Shown piece by piece: positions 9,657-17,605 of a stretch of DNA of 21,153 bases. The notes beneath the pieces are model-generated. The model was not told the origin of the DNA, searched no databases, and was given only the letters and a program-made list of their open reading frames with translations. Source of the DNA: Bacteroidales bacterium (lineage in GTDB: Bacteria; Bacteroidota; Bacteroidia; Bacteroidales; WCHB1-69). The stretch spans positions 1 through 21,153 of the forward strand of contig JAQUGA010000021.1 of NCBI GenBank assembly GCA_028684405.1, in the 5' to 3' direction. Position 1 is the first letter of the stretch. The number at the start of each line of letters is the position of its first letter. The translations under genes and the position numbers were made by a program.

Positions 9657-9938
9657 TTATAAATAAAAGGAAAAATAGGCGATTGCTAAAATAAAAGTAA
9701 TGGTTAATATCCCTCGACCGGTTAAATCGTGTTTCACTTTTAATAAATAAAACCGCAATGCTATTAAATTTACAAAGATGCTCACCAGACTTCGGTTTTC
9801 GGCACTGATTATATCTGTTTTGCCTGTTGCAGCGTCTATTCCCAGCCCAATTAAGGAGAAAATACCAAAAGCAACGATGGGTAAAATTAACCCAATGGCC
9901 ATTCCTAACCAAAAATTATCTTTTCGGAAGAAATTCAT
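9657..9938 (-). CDS. Small multi-pass membrane protein between surE and lpxB
   Basis: A 93-residue protein with three predicted membrane segments: about residues 10-34 (from FWLGMAIGLILP), 52-70 (from VSIFVNLIALRFY) and 76-93 (from ILTITFILAIAYF). A short charged N-terminus (MNFFRKDN) and a basic loop (LKVKHDLTGRG) before the third segment suggest a cytoplasmic loop there. The chosen ATG overlaps the surE stop as ATGA, strong evidence that this start is used and that translation is coupled. I do not recognise a characterised family; I recall similar unnamed proteins between surE and lpxB in other Bacteroidales, but cannot verify that here. Its place directly before lpxB hints at a role linked to the envelope or lipid A, which is inference only. 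A longer start at 9962 is possible but adds a segment overlapping surE. Confidence 0.75.
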   Translation of the reverse strand: MNFFRKDNFWLGMAIGLILPIVAFGIFSLIGLGIDAATGKTDIISAENRSLVSIFVNLIALRFYLLKVKHDLTGRGILTITFILAIAYFSFYL

Positions 9939-10720
9939 AATTGTAAAATTTTTGATTCCCAATGCTTCAGATTATCAATATGTGCATGAGCAGTTAAATC
10001 AAATTGAACGGGATGAACCGATACGTAATTGTTTTTCAATGCCCATTCGTCCGTGTCTTCTTTGCCATCAAGGTTGACAAAAGAGCCCGTTAGCCAATAA
10101 TAAGTTCCGCCGTGTGGATCTTGATGTGGAACAAAATTTTCGCTCCAATATCCTTTGGCTTGGCGGGTGATTTTTATTCCATTGCATTTTTCTGCTTTGA
10201 TGTATGGAATGTTTACGTTTAAGCAAGTTCGCTCAGGCAATCCCTCTTTTAGCACATGGTCGATAATTTTCCCAGCATACTCTTTTGCCAATGAAAAATC
10301 GGCATCGGCATCAAAACTAAGCAATGAAAAACCAATGGAAGGCACATTTTCAAAAGCACCTTCCAAAGCCGCCGCCATGGTGCCCGAATAAAGAATGCTT
10401 ATGGCCGAATTGCTACCATGATTGATACCAGATATGATTAAATCGGGATACGTATTATTAAGAACTACTTTTTGGGCCAACTTAACGCAATCAACAGGCG
10501 TTCCATTGGTAATATAAAAGTTAAAATTTTCGGATTCTTGTATTTTTTTTAATCGAAGCGGAACTTGCATAGTAATGGCGTGCGACATACCACTGCGGGG
10601 TCCGTCGGGAGCTACAACCAATACATCTCCTTTTGTTTTGGCTACTTCTATCAAACTGAGCAAGCCTTTTGCTTGATAGCCATCATCGTTTACAACAAGT
10701 ATTAAAGGTCTATTATTCAT
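9935..10720 (-). CDS. surE: 5'/3'-nucleotidase SurE
   Basis: A 261-residue cytoplasmic metal-dependent phosphatase that removes phosphate from nucleoside 5'- and 3'-monophosphates. The metal-binding N-terminal motif LVVNDDG gives D12 and D13; S43 in PDGPRSGMSHA and N100 in SGINHGSN are the expected remaining ligands. The family block ILYSGTMAAALEGAF follows. Length is normal for SurE. The ATG at 10720 is preferred over one at 10744 because it leaves the usual few residues before the first beta strand and lies just downstream of a good promoter candidate. The gene is first in a three-gene operon with a small membrane protein (ATGA overlap) and lpxB. Confidence 0.95.
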   Translation of the reverse strand: MNNRPLILVVNDDGYQAKGLLSLIEVAKTKGDVLVVAPDGPRSGMSHAITMQVPLRLKKIQESENFNFYITNGTPVDCVKLAQKVVLNNTYPDLIISGINHGSNSAISILYSGTMAAALEGAFENVPSIGFSLLSFDADADFSLAKEYAGKIIDHVLKEGLPERTCLNVNIPYIKAEKCNGIKITRQAKGYWSENFVPHQDPHGGTYYWLTGSFVNLDGKEDTDEWALKNNYVSVHPVQFDLTAHAHIDNLKHWESKILQL

Positions 10721-10741
10721 TAAATTATTTATTTTAGTGGT

Positions 10742-10775
10742 CAAAAGTACTAAAAAAGTCCAATATGGTAGAAAA
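10742..10775 (-). promoter_or_regulatory. Candidate promoter of the surE operon
   Basis: On the minus strand, TACTTTTG (10749-10742) matches the Bacteroidota -7 box TAnnTTTG. TTTTC (10775-10771), one base off the -33 consensus, lies 21 bases upstream of it. The predicted transcript would start about 15 bases before the surE ATG at 10720. Confidence 0.45.
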
Positions 10776-10812
10776 GGATTTTTTTTAATGCGTTTTGGGT
10801 AATATCAAATAA

Positions 10813-10849
10813 AAAAAGTACAAATACCCATTGAATATTTGTACTTTTT
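10813..10849 (-). terminator. Rho-independent terminator after the response regulator
   Basis: A perfect 14-bp inverted repeat (arms 10813-10826 and 10836-10849) with a 9-base loop. Read on the minus strand, the second arm runs straight into a T-run of seven. It lies 19 bases after the response-regulator stop and upstream of the surE promoter, so it separates the two minus-strand operons. Confidence 0.85.
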
Positions 10850-10867
10850 AAATATTATGGTAAAAAA

Positions 10868-11602
10868 CTAGTCTTCTACGCCTGGTTCTTCGTCAACTTC
10901 AATTACTTCTAATTTAAACCCAGAACCGTGAACGTTTTTAATGGCCACATTTGGATCTTCTTTCAAATATTTACGAAGTTTAGTGATAAAAACGTCCATG
11001 CTGCGACCGATGAAATAATCATCTTCACCCCAAACGGATTTTAAAATAATTTCACGAGGGATGAGGGTGTTTTTGTGCATGCACAACAAGCGGAATAAAT
11101 CAGCTTCTTTGCGGGTAAGATTACGACTGATGGAGGGTGATTTCAACAATAATGCATTGTAGTCAAAATGGAAAATACCAACTTCAAAAGTTTCTTGTTT
11201 GCCTAAGATTGAAGTAATTTTAACCGATTGAGTACGGCGTAAAATAGCTTCTATTCTTAAACTTAACTCTTCAGTTGAGAATGGTTTCGTGATATAATCA
11301 TCGGCTCCAATTTTAAAACCTTTAATTTTATCTTCTTTCAAAGTACGAGCCGTTAAGAAAATAATGGGAACATTAGAATCAATGTTTCTAATTTCTTGTG
11401 CAAGCGTGAAACCATCTTTTACGGGCATCATAATGTCTAAAATACACAAATCGAATTTGTCTTTTCCAAATACTTTTGCACCCTCTTCGCCATCACTGCA
11501 AGCAGTAACGTCATAATTCAACATTTCAAGATAATCTTTCAAAACTAAACGTAAGTTTTGATTATCTTCAACTAATAAGATTTTTGTTTTTTCGTTTTTC
11601 AT
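10868..11602 (-). CDS. rprY: OmpR-family response regulator, RprY-like
   Basis: A 244-residue DNA-binding response regulator. The N-terminal receiver domain (about 5-120) has the acidic pair E12/D13, phospho-acceptor D56 in CILDIMMPVKDGF, T84 in IFLTAR and K106 in YITKPF, all intact. The C-terminal winged-helix domain (about 140-235) carries TRKEADLFRLL and IGRSMDVFITKLRKYL, typical of OmpR/PhoB. The block TLKEDKIKGFKIGADDYITKP closely resembles RprY of Bacteroides; the symbol is by resemblance. The histidine-kinase gene ends 41 bases upstream on the same strand, so the two form a two-component operon. No Shine-Dalgarno sequence is visible before the ATG, which is common in this phylum. Its targets cannot be read from this window. 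Confidence 0.92.
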   Translation of the reverse strand: MKNEKTKILLVEDNQNLRLVLKDYLEMLNYDVTACSDGEEGAKVFGKDKFDLCILDIMMPVKDGFTLAQEIRNIDSNVPIIFLTARTLKEDKIKGFKIGADDYITKPFSTEELSLRIEAILRRTQSVKITSILGKQETFEVGIFHFDYNALLLKSPSISRNLTRKEADLFRLLCMHKNTLIPREIILKSVWGEDDYFIGRSMDVFITKLRKYLKEDPNVAIKNVHGSGFKLEVIEVDEEPGVED

Positions 11603-11643
11603 AGTATTGTTTTTTATTGTTTATATGTTTATCAAGGAGATAG

Positions 11644-12867
11644 CTATTCGTATTTTGGTATATAAACACAAAACTCGCTCCCTTTGTTTAACTCGCTATT
11701 AACTTTTATTTTTCCTTTGTGAATTTTTGTGATTTGTTTTACAAAATAAAGCCCCATTCCTACGCCATAAGGCTTTTTGGAAAGTGCGTTTTTGATTCGC
11801 AATGTAGGCTTGAAAATTTTATTTAGATGTGATTTTGGAATTCCAATACCATTGTCTTTTATTTTTATTACAAAATAGCCATTTTCGGTAGTAGCCAGAA
11901 TATGAATAATTGGATGCATTGAAGAGTATTTAATAGCATTGTCAATAATATTTGATAAAGCTAATTTCAGAAGTGCTCTATCTGCCCAAAATTTTTCTTC
12001 TGTAACTTCGTTTGTAAAATGAATATTTCCATTATAATTTTCAATTTTTACGGAGTACGAACGAATAATGTCGTCTATAAATGACTGTATTTCAATGCTT
12101 TCATAATTTATGCTGAGTTTCTTTTTTTCCAGAACAGCCATGTTTAGAACTTGTTGCACCATTTTCATTAACTCCTTTGATTCCTCTAAAATGATATGCT
12201 TATATTCATTTTCCTTGTTTGCTCCTTTATTGGCAATAATAAATTCTGTAGCCAACGAGATGGTTGTAAGCAACGATTTCATTTCGTGGGTGACACCATA
12301 CATGTAGTCGGTTTTCATTTGACTTTTGAGCTGGTTTTTTCGCCATTTATGTATGGATAATAAAACGAAAAATGTAAAAAATCCAAGAATCAATGCAAAC
12401 TGTATTATTATTCTGTAGGAAAAAGAAGAGGCTTTTGATTTCAGATTATTAAATGTGAGTATAATATTGTATGAATCTGTGAGGGCGAAACTTTTTTCGT
12501 GTATGATTTTATCACTTCTTGTCTCTGATAATTGTCCCCATTTTCCCTGATGAAGTATTTGGCCTGACGATAAATCAATCACTTGGTATGTGAGGCTAAA
12601 ATCAAAATCAAGAATTTCCGATTTTTCGTTTAATAAGGCATCTAGATTATCGAAAAAAAGAGAACTGGAGTCCTTTTTTTCAAAGTCTTGAACTTTTGTT
12701 TGATACCAAGCGTAAGAAAATGTCGAGATTATCTCTTGTTCGGCTTTATTAATCAGTTTTTTTTGCTCAGGTTGATGAGACTGAGAAAAACTAAATAACA
12801 AAATCAAATAGGAGCATATTACTATTATGCTTAAAATGATATGAATATTTTTGTTTATAAGTCTCAT
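11644..12867 (-). CDS. rprX: Membrane sensor histidine kinase, RprX-like
   Basis: A 407-residue sensor kinase. Two membrane segments (about 8-28 and 151-172) flank a periplasmic domain of about 120 residues with no recognised fold. The dimerisation domain carries H194 in VTHEMKSLLTTISLATEF. The ATPase domain keeps the N box (LALSNIIDNAIKYS), the G1 box (DNGIGIP) and the G2 box (YGVGMGLYFVKQI), so catalysis should be intact. One oddity: the TP dipeptide usual four and five residues after the phosphorylated histidine (HExKTP) is replaced by SL. The gene lies directly upstream of the RprY-like regulator, its obvious partner. The symbol is by resemblance and operon structure. Its promoter must lie in the 494-bp divergent region. 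Confidence 0.9.
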   Translation of the reverse strand: MRLINKNIHIILSIIVICSYLILLFSFSQSHQPEQKKLINKAEQEIISTFSYAWYQTKVQDFEKKDSSSLFFDNLDALLNEKSEILDFDFSLTYQVIDLSSGQILHQGKWGQLSETRSDKIIHEKSFALTDSYNIILTFNNLKSKASSFSYRIIIQFALILGFFTFFVLLSIHKWRKNQLKSQMKTDYMYGVTHEMKSLLTTISLATEFIIANKGANKENEYKHIILEESKELMKMVQQVLNMAVLEKKKLSINYESIEIQSFIDDIIRSYSVKIENYNGNIHFTNEVTEEKFWADRALLKLALSNIIDNAIKYSSMHPIIHILATTENGYFVIKIKDNGIGIPKSHLNKIFKPTLRIKNALSKKPYGVGMGLYFVKQITKIHKGKIKVNSELNKGSEFCVYIPKYE

Positions 12868-12921
12868 TTTACTCCCTGTTATAATTTTTAAAAATTAATC
12901 TTTTTTATTATTATCTAACTC

Positions 12922-12952
12922 TTTTGTACCACACAATCAATTGCTATCTTTG
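12922..12952 (+). promoter_or_regulatory. Strong Bacteroidota-type promoter with no adjacent gene
   Basis: TTTTG (12922-12926), 18 bases, then TATCTTTG (12945-12952) matches the Bacteroidota -33/-7 pattern well. The expected start of transcription is near 12959, about 400 bases before the next plus-strand ATG at 13362. It may drive a small RNA or a long leader for the TonB-domain gene. Confidence 0.45.
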
Positions 12953-13201
12953 TTTAACATTTATTTTTGTAAAGATACTACTTTATATCCGAATAACAAA
13001 CATTATATGTTGATTATTTTTCGTTCAAAAACATAAGTATCAGATAGTCAGCGAATAAAAAGTTAATTAGTTAATTCAGTAAATGTTAATGAACCAGTTT
13101 GTGTGTTTAAAAATTAAACTAAGCAATGGGAATTAATTCTTATATAAGTCCGAATTTACTATTGAAAATGAAATGTTTTGAGATTAACGATTTTCAATTT
13201 A

Positions 13202-13235
13202 CAAATATATATTCTAATGTTTAACATGTAACGAA
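13202..13235 (-). promoter_or_regulatory. Possible promoter of the kinase/regulator operon
   Basis: On the minus strand, TATATTTG (13209-13202) is a perfect -7 box, with TTCG (13235-13232), one base off TTTG, 22 bases upstream. The leader to the kinase ATG would be about 330 bases, so the assignment is tentative. Confidence 0.3.
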
Positions 13236-13246
13236 GAATATTTGTC

Positions 13247-13254
13247 TAGTTTTG
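13247..13254 (+). promoter_or_regulatory. Candidate -7 box for the TonB-domain gene
   Basis: TAGTTTTG fits TAnnTTTG and lies about 105 bases before the ATG at 13362. No clear TTTG is found 18-22 bases upstream, so support is partial. Confidence 0.35.
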
Positions 13255-13361
13255 TAAGTATAAATCAAACAAGATTGCTTAGTATTTGTTTATAGTTTGC
13301 GGATATCAGATCTCTGCGGACATTAAATAGATTTTACACCTTTAAAATAAATATCTGTATT

Positions 13362-13775
13362 ATGAAAAAAACAGTTCTTTTTAGTTTTATTATTGGTCTT
13401 TTGTTTACTTCGCAAGCGCAGGTAGACAAGCAAAATTCGTATGATGTAAATTTTAATACCAATCAAAACGATGCGATGTTTTTAGGTGGAAACGATTCGA
13501 TGATGACATATATCTGGAAACACTTAAATTATCCAGAGGAGGCTCGAGAGAAAGGAATTTCGGGGGAGGTGCAAATTAGTTTCGATATTAACTTTGATGG
13601 TAGAGTGATGAATTTTCAAAAATTATCAAGCCTGGGTTACGGTTTAGAAGATGAGTTGATTAGAGTAGTAAAAGAGATGCCCTTATGGGTTCCTGCAAGC
13701 ATCAACGGTATGAAAATTCGCCAACAATTTGTTTTAAGCTTTCCCATTAGCCGATACAACCTGAAAGAGGAGTAA
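13362..13775 (+). CDS. Exported protein with a TonB C-terminal domain
   Basis: A 137-residue protein: signal peptide (MKKTVLFSFIIGLLFTSQAQ, cleavage near A-Q), a short acidic linker, then a TonB C-terminal-like domain (about 50-132) with the family pattern YPEEAREKGISGEVQISFDI and a closing strand around QQFVLSFPI. Classical TonB has an N-terminal membrane anchor and a proline-rich span; here the signal peptide appears cleavable and no span exists, so this is a free periplasmic TonB_C domain, a common type in Bacteroidota with no settled function. It stands alone, with 185 bases to the next gene and its own candidate promoter. It is unlikely to energise TonB-dependent receptors by itself; a role in binding partner proteins is inference. 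Confidence 0.8.
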   Translation: MKKTVLFSFIIGLLFTSQAQVDKQNSYDVNFNTNQNDAMFLGGNDSMMTYIWKHLNYPEEAREKGISGEVQISFDINFDGRVMNFQKLSSLGYGLEDELIRVVKEMPLWVPASINGMKIRQQFVLSFPISRYNLKEE

Positions 13776-13934
13776 GGCAAATTATTTATTTTGAGCTTTT
13801 ATATTAAATTTTAAACCAGAAAATAATATTTTGCGATTTTAAATAAATTTAATTCAGAATGCTTGTTATTTTTAGAGATCATTGTTTCTCGACAAAATGT
13901 TTTCCAAATATGTCATAAATTCAATTAGTAAATG

Positions 13935-13942
13935 TATCTTTG
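13935..13942 (+). promoter_or_regulatory. -7 box directly before the multi-PAS sensor gene
   Basis: TATCTTTG is a perfect TAnnTTTG box ending 18 bases before the ATG at 13961, implying a leader of only about 12 bases. The last three bases form an in-frame TTG that should not be taken as the start codon. No good -33 match is visible. Confidence 0.45.
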
Positions 13943-13960
13943 TTAGTAAATCATACTGCC

Positions 13961-16900
13961 ATGAGTTTAAGGACGGTTCATAGGATATTTTTCATCTTGT
14001 TTGTTTTTGGTATTTTGTTGCTTGGATTCCTAAATTCATACCATAGATACTATGATAATGTTAGTTTGAGTCTTCAAGCCATGGTCGAAAAAATCAATAT
14101 TATCAAAAGCAATGTAGATGTAGAATCTCTACAGCATTTAAATGCAGAAATGAATGATACCAATAATGTCTATTATTTAAAGTTACAGCATCAGCTAACC
14201 GCTTTAAATAATGCTTTTATCGATGTTCGATACATTTACATTCTCGGAGTTCGTGATTCGTCTTTTGTTTTTTATATTGACACACAACCCAATAATCGCT
14301 CAAAAGAGACCATTTCGCAGTTGGCCATGCCAGGTGAAGTTTATACGGATATTCCCGAAGATTTTGTAGTAGCATATCATTCTAAAAAAGAGATGATTTG
14401 TGGACCCTATGAAGACAAATGGGGCGAGTTTGTTTCTGTAGTTGCACCCATTACCGACTATAACTCGACTGATATTATTGCGATGATTGGGGTTGATATT
14501 CCGTATGATGAATCGGTTAACTTATATCAATTTGATATCTTTATACCTTTTATCTTATCTTTAATTACGGTTTTAGTGATTATGATTTTCTATTTTTTTG
14601 TTGGCAGGAAACTTCTTGAAGATAAAAAACAAATAGTAGAATACGATAAACTAAGGGCTTCAATCAATCAAATAAATTATCCTGTTGTTATTTTAAACCA
14701 GGATCTTAAAGTACACTATTTTAATTCGGCAGCAACGTATCTACTGCAAACAGCATTGTTTAAAGAGATAAATTATGAAAATCATATCCGTGATTTGTTT
14801 TTAGAATATCAATCCAAGCTTATTGAGAATTTAATTAATGCTAAAATTCATGATGATGACATTAGCAGTGGTCGAGTTTTTTTCCCAGATTTTTTCGAAA
14901 ACAAAAAATTGCAAGTTGATATTACGCCCGTTTTTGATGCCCAAGAGGAGATGAGTCTGTTTGTTTTGTGGTTCGAGTTGCTTGATAATGTGCCTGCTTC
15001 TCTAAGTGAAGATTCAACCAGTCAAGAATCGACAAGTAAAATGGAAATGATATTAGAACACATTAAAGAGGTTGTTTGGGAATTGGATTTTGAAGGAATG
15101 ATTATTTCGTGTAGTTCTTCCATTTCTCATTTATTGGGCTACAATTCGGAAGACCTATTATACAAGAGCTTTTATACTATTTTGAGTTCTAAATCTGCCG
15201 AAAAATTCCAAAACTCCATTCATAATGCTTATGCTGCGGTTGGGAATAATACGAAAGTGGAAAATGTTTTTATGGTTCTGGAAATGCTTCATAAAACCAA
15301 TGAATTTGTGGATGTTGAGGTGCATATGTCGGTTCCGAAAAATGAATTACAAAAACCCAGTGGAATTATTATTGTAGGTCGCAAAATCAACGAAAACATT
15401 GATGCAATCGTAGAATTGTATGAAACTAAAAAAACGGTTCAAACATATTTCAGTCATATTCCGGGCATGCTTTATCGGTGTGCCATTGACCGTGATTGGA
15501 CCATGAAATTCATCAGCAATGGTTGTTTTGATTTAACGGGATACGAAGTAGATGATATATTAGAAAATAAAAAAATTGCATTTAACGAATTAATCTTGTC
15601 TGAATATCGAGAAATTCTTTGGGGAAAATGGTATAAGACAGTCGAAAACAATTTGCCCTTCGAGGCAGAGTATGAAATAAAAACCGCTTCGGGCGAAATT
15701 AAATGGGTCTTCGAAAAAGGACGTTGTGTGTACGATGAAAACAAAGCTCCCATTGCACTCGAGGGGTTTATTATCGATGTTAGTGAAAAGAAAAAATCAG
15801 AAAAACTACTTCATGAAAATGAAAAACGTTTCCGAAATTATATCGAAAATTCAAACATCGCCATTTTTGTTACCGATATAGAAGGAAATATTACCGATTT
15901 TAACCGTTCGTTGTACGAATTAATCAAAATTGAAAGCTCTACACTGCTCAAATCCAAAGTGCAATCTTTTATTGATCACGATAGCTTGGATTCATTTATT
16001 CGGCAATTTGGAATGGTACAGTCTTCAGGACAAATTAGTTTGGTTGTCAAATTACAGTGTGGAGAGGCGTGCGGAAAAACCGTAATGTTGTTTGCCTCTC
16101 TTATAAATCAAAATGAACTTGTTTTTTACATTATTGATATTAGTGATTTTGCGAGTGAAAAACAGCAATATCAAAACCAGCTTCTACTACTGAAAAAAAG
16201 CATTAGAAATTTGCCCTTTATTTTTTATTTGATAAATGGAGATACAAGAGAAATTGTTGAATCCAGTCAGCACGATGATCTCTTTGAAAAGAATCATTGT
16301 CCTTGCGCTATTTTGAATAATATATTTGATTCAAAATGTGAATTAAACCCTGACATCTGCTTAATTCAAAATTTTAAAAAAAACCCAGCAAACAATGAAA
16401 AGGTTTTTGAGGTGAAAGTGGGTCAAAAAACAAAAACCTATCGTTCTATTGTTAGCGATATTAACATCGACAGTGAAAGTTTTTCAAAGCACTATTTGAT
16501 AACATTGATTGATATTACCAAAAATGTTGAAATGGAAAATAAAATTATTTCCGCTTCAAATTCTCTTGATAAAATGCTGTCTTATTTTTTCAATAACAAT
16601 AAACAAACATATGAGCAACTCTATTCGGTCATCTCCAACAAGAAGATAGAAGTTGATAAATTAGCCGCGGAACTGAATTACCATGCTAAAGTGGCTGAGT
16701 TTTCGAGCCTGTTGTTGGTTAACAAAACCTTTGATGATATTAGGCTTTTTAATCCCAAGGATTTTTGGAAACGTGTTTTGAGTCATTCGCAACACTCTTT
16801 TGTTAGCACGGTTTCTCAAGATTTGTTTTTTGCAGATTATTTAAATGGACAGCTAGAAATAGAGTTTTCCGAAAAAGGAATGTTGTCCATTGTCAGTTTT

Positions 16901-17605
16901 CTTACTAAATATGTTCAAAAATATAGCACCAACCTGCTTCCAGTTATCACTCAATCGTATTCTAATTCCGAAAATTCATACAGAATTAAGGCTGTATTTG
17001 AAGTTTGCGATGCGGCATATAAAGATGTTGAAATATTGTTAGAAAGTGACTTTTTTGATATTTTCAATCAATATCCCAATCTTGATTCAGCAATTATTGA
17101 TTTTTCATTTTTAAAACGAGTTTGCGAAATGAACAATTGTAAGTTTAATGTTGAAAAATTAGCAGACAATAATGTTGAGTTTACGATTTCCTTTTATCCG
17201 GTAGTGACTTTCAGACCAGAAAACCCACCAATATGCAAATCGAAAATAGGTTTTCTTGCATCCAATGAACCAATATTGAAATATTACTCCTCATTGTTTC
17301 CGTCCATCGAAGCAGTTTCTTGTTTTGACGATTATTTATCGGCGATTAAAAGTTTGAGCACGATGAAGACCATTGATTTTCCAGATATTTTTGTAATGCA
17401 CCACCAAGTCAATAGCATAGAAGCTTCAGACTTTATTGATTCATTCAACTTCAATCGTCTGCAAACCAATCCAAAATTGATTATTATTCTTCCCAAATCG
17501 GAATTAAATCGTGTGAAATTAATTTACGATGCCAAATACAATAATATTGATTATTTATGTTACCCATTTACCAAAGAAGATTTATTTAATATTATAAATT
17601 GCTGA
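13961..17605 (+). CDS. Multi-PAS membrane sensor with degenerate kinase and receiver domains
   Basis: A 1214-residue protein built like a hybrid histidine kinase. Membrane segments at about 7-26 and 193-217 flank a periplasmic sensor of about 165 residues (Cache-like by size and position). Five PAS or PAS-like domains follow at about 227-340, 360-473, 490-613 (clearest, ending EGFIIDVSEKK), 617-737 and 740-856; the fifth carries C780, C782, C793 and C800. Residues 857-1080 occupy the place of the dimerisation and ATPase domains, but the histidine motif is replaced (FFNNNKQTYEQL where F-x-x-x-x-S-H-E is expected), and neither DxGxG nor GxGxGL boxes are found. The last 120 residues resemble a receiver fold without the acidic pair, with MHHQ where the phospho-aspartate should be and CYPF instead of TKPF. 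I infer a non-catalytic sensor or scaffold. Start is ATG 13961, not the TTG at 13940. Confidence 0.85.
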   Translation: MSLRTVHRIFFILFVFGILLLGFLNSYHRYYDNVSLSLQAMVEKINIIKSNVDVESLQHLNAEMNDTNNVYYLKLQHQLTALNNAFIDVRYIYILGVRDSSFVFYIDTQPNNRSKETISQLAMPGEVYTDIPEDFVVAYHSKKEMICGPYEDKWGEFVSVVAPITDYNSTDIIAMIGVDIPYDESVNLYQFDIFIPFILSLITVLVIMIFYFFVGRKLLEDKKQIVEYDKLRASINQINYPVVILNQDLKVHYFNSAATYLLQTALFKEINYENHIRDLFLEYQSKLIENLINAKIHDDDISSGRVFFPDFFENKKLQVDITPVFDAQEEMSLFVLWFELLDNVPASLSEDSTSQESTSKMEMILEHIKEVVWELDFEGMIISCSSSISHLLGYNSEDLLYKSFYTILSSKSAEKFQNSIHNAYAAVGNNTKVENVFMVLEMLHKTNEFVDVEVHMSVPKNELQKPSGIIIVGRKINENIDAIVELYETKKTVQTYFSHIPGMLYRCAIDRDWTMKFISNGCFDLTGYEVDDILENKKIAFNELILSEYREILWGKWYKTVENNLPFEAEYEIKTASGEIKWVFEKGRCVYDENKAPIALEGFIIDVSEKKKSEKLLHENEKRFRNYIENSNIAIFVTDIEGNITDFNRSLYELIKIESSTLLKSKVQSFIDHDSLDSFIRQFGMVQSSGQISLVVKLQCGEACGKTVMLFASLINQNELVFYIIDISDFASEKQQYQNQLLLLKKSIRNLPFIFYLINGDTREIVESSQHDDLFEKNHCPCAILNNIFDSKCELNPDICLIQNFKKNPANNEKVFEVKVGQKTKTYRSIVSDINIDSESFSKHYLITLIDITKNVEMENKIISASNSLDKMLSYFFNNNKQTYEQLYSVISNKKIEVDKLAAELNYHAKVAEFSSLLLVNKTFDDIRLFNPKDFWKRVLSHSQHSFVSTVSQDLFFADYLNGQLEIEFSEKGMLSIVSFLTKYVQKYSTNLLPVITQSYSNSENSYRIKAVFEVCDAAYKDVEILLESDFFDIFNQYPNLDSAIIDFSFLKRVCEMNNCKFNVEKLADNNVEFTISFYPVVTFRPENPPICKSKIGFLASNEPILKYYSSLFPSIEAVSCFDDYLSAIKSLSTMKTIDFPDIFVMHHQVNSIEASDFIDSFNFNRLQTNPKLIIILPKSELNRVKLIYDAKYNNIDYLCYPFTKEDLFNIINC

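Larger units (their letters stand above)
12868..13361. other. Divergent intergenic region of 494 bp
   Basis: A very AT-rich region between the RprX-like gene and the TonB-domain gene, with no conserved gene. It holds promoter-like boxes on both strands, listed separately. The longest ATG frame I find on the plus strand is 32 codons (13126-13224, opening MGINSYISPN); it resembles nothing I know and I do not call it a gene. Its size and the plus-strand promoter far from the gene leave room for a small RNA or a long leader. Confidence 0.5.

Noticed and set aside
9655..9912. 86-residue N-terminal extension of LpxB
   Set aside because: It lies antiparallel to nothing but on top of the membrane-protein gene in another frame, and LpxB family proteins begin at the GEASGD region.
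9778..10077. 99-codon plus-strand frame across surE
   Set aside because: It is antisense to two well-supported genes and its translation has no domain-like pattern.
13126..13224. 32-codon frame in the divergent intergenic region
   Set aside because: No ribosome-binding site, no recognisable motif and AT-driven composition; kept only as a possibility tied to the orphan promoter.
13821..13833. AAAATAATATTTT palindrome after the TonB-domain gene as a terminator
   Set aside because: A pure A/T stem with no T-run after it would be too weak.
13940..13960. TTG start for the multi-PAS sensor
   Set aside because: The TTG is the end of a perfect TATCTTTG promoter box, so it would not be in the transcript.
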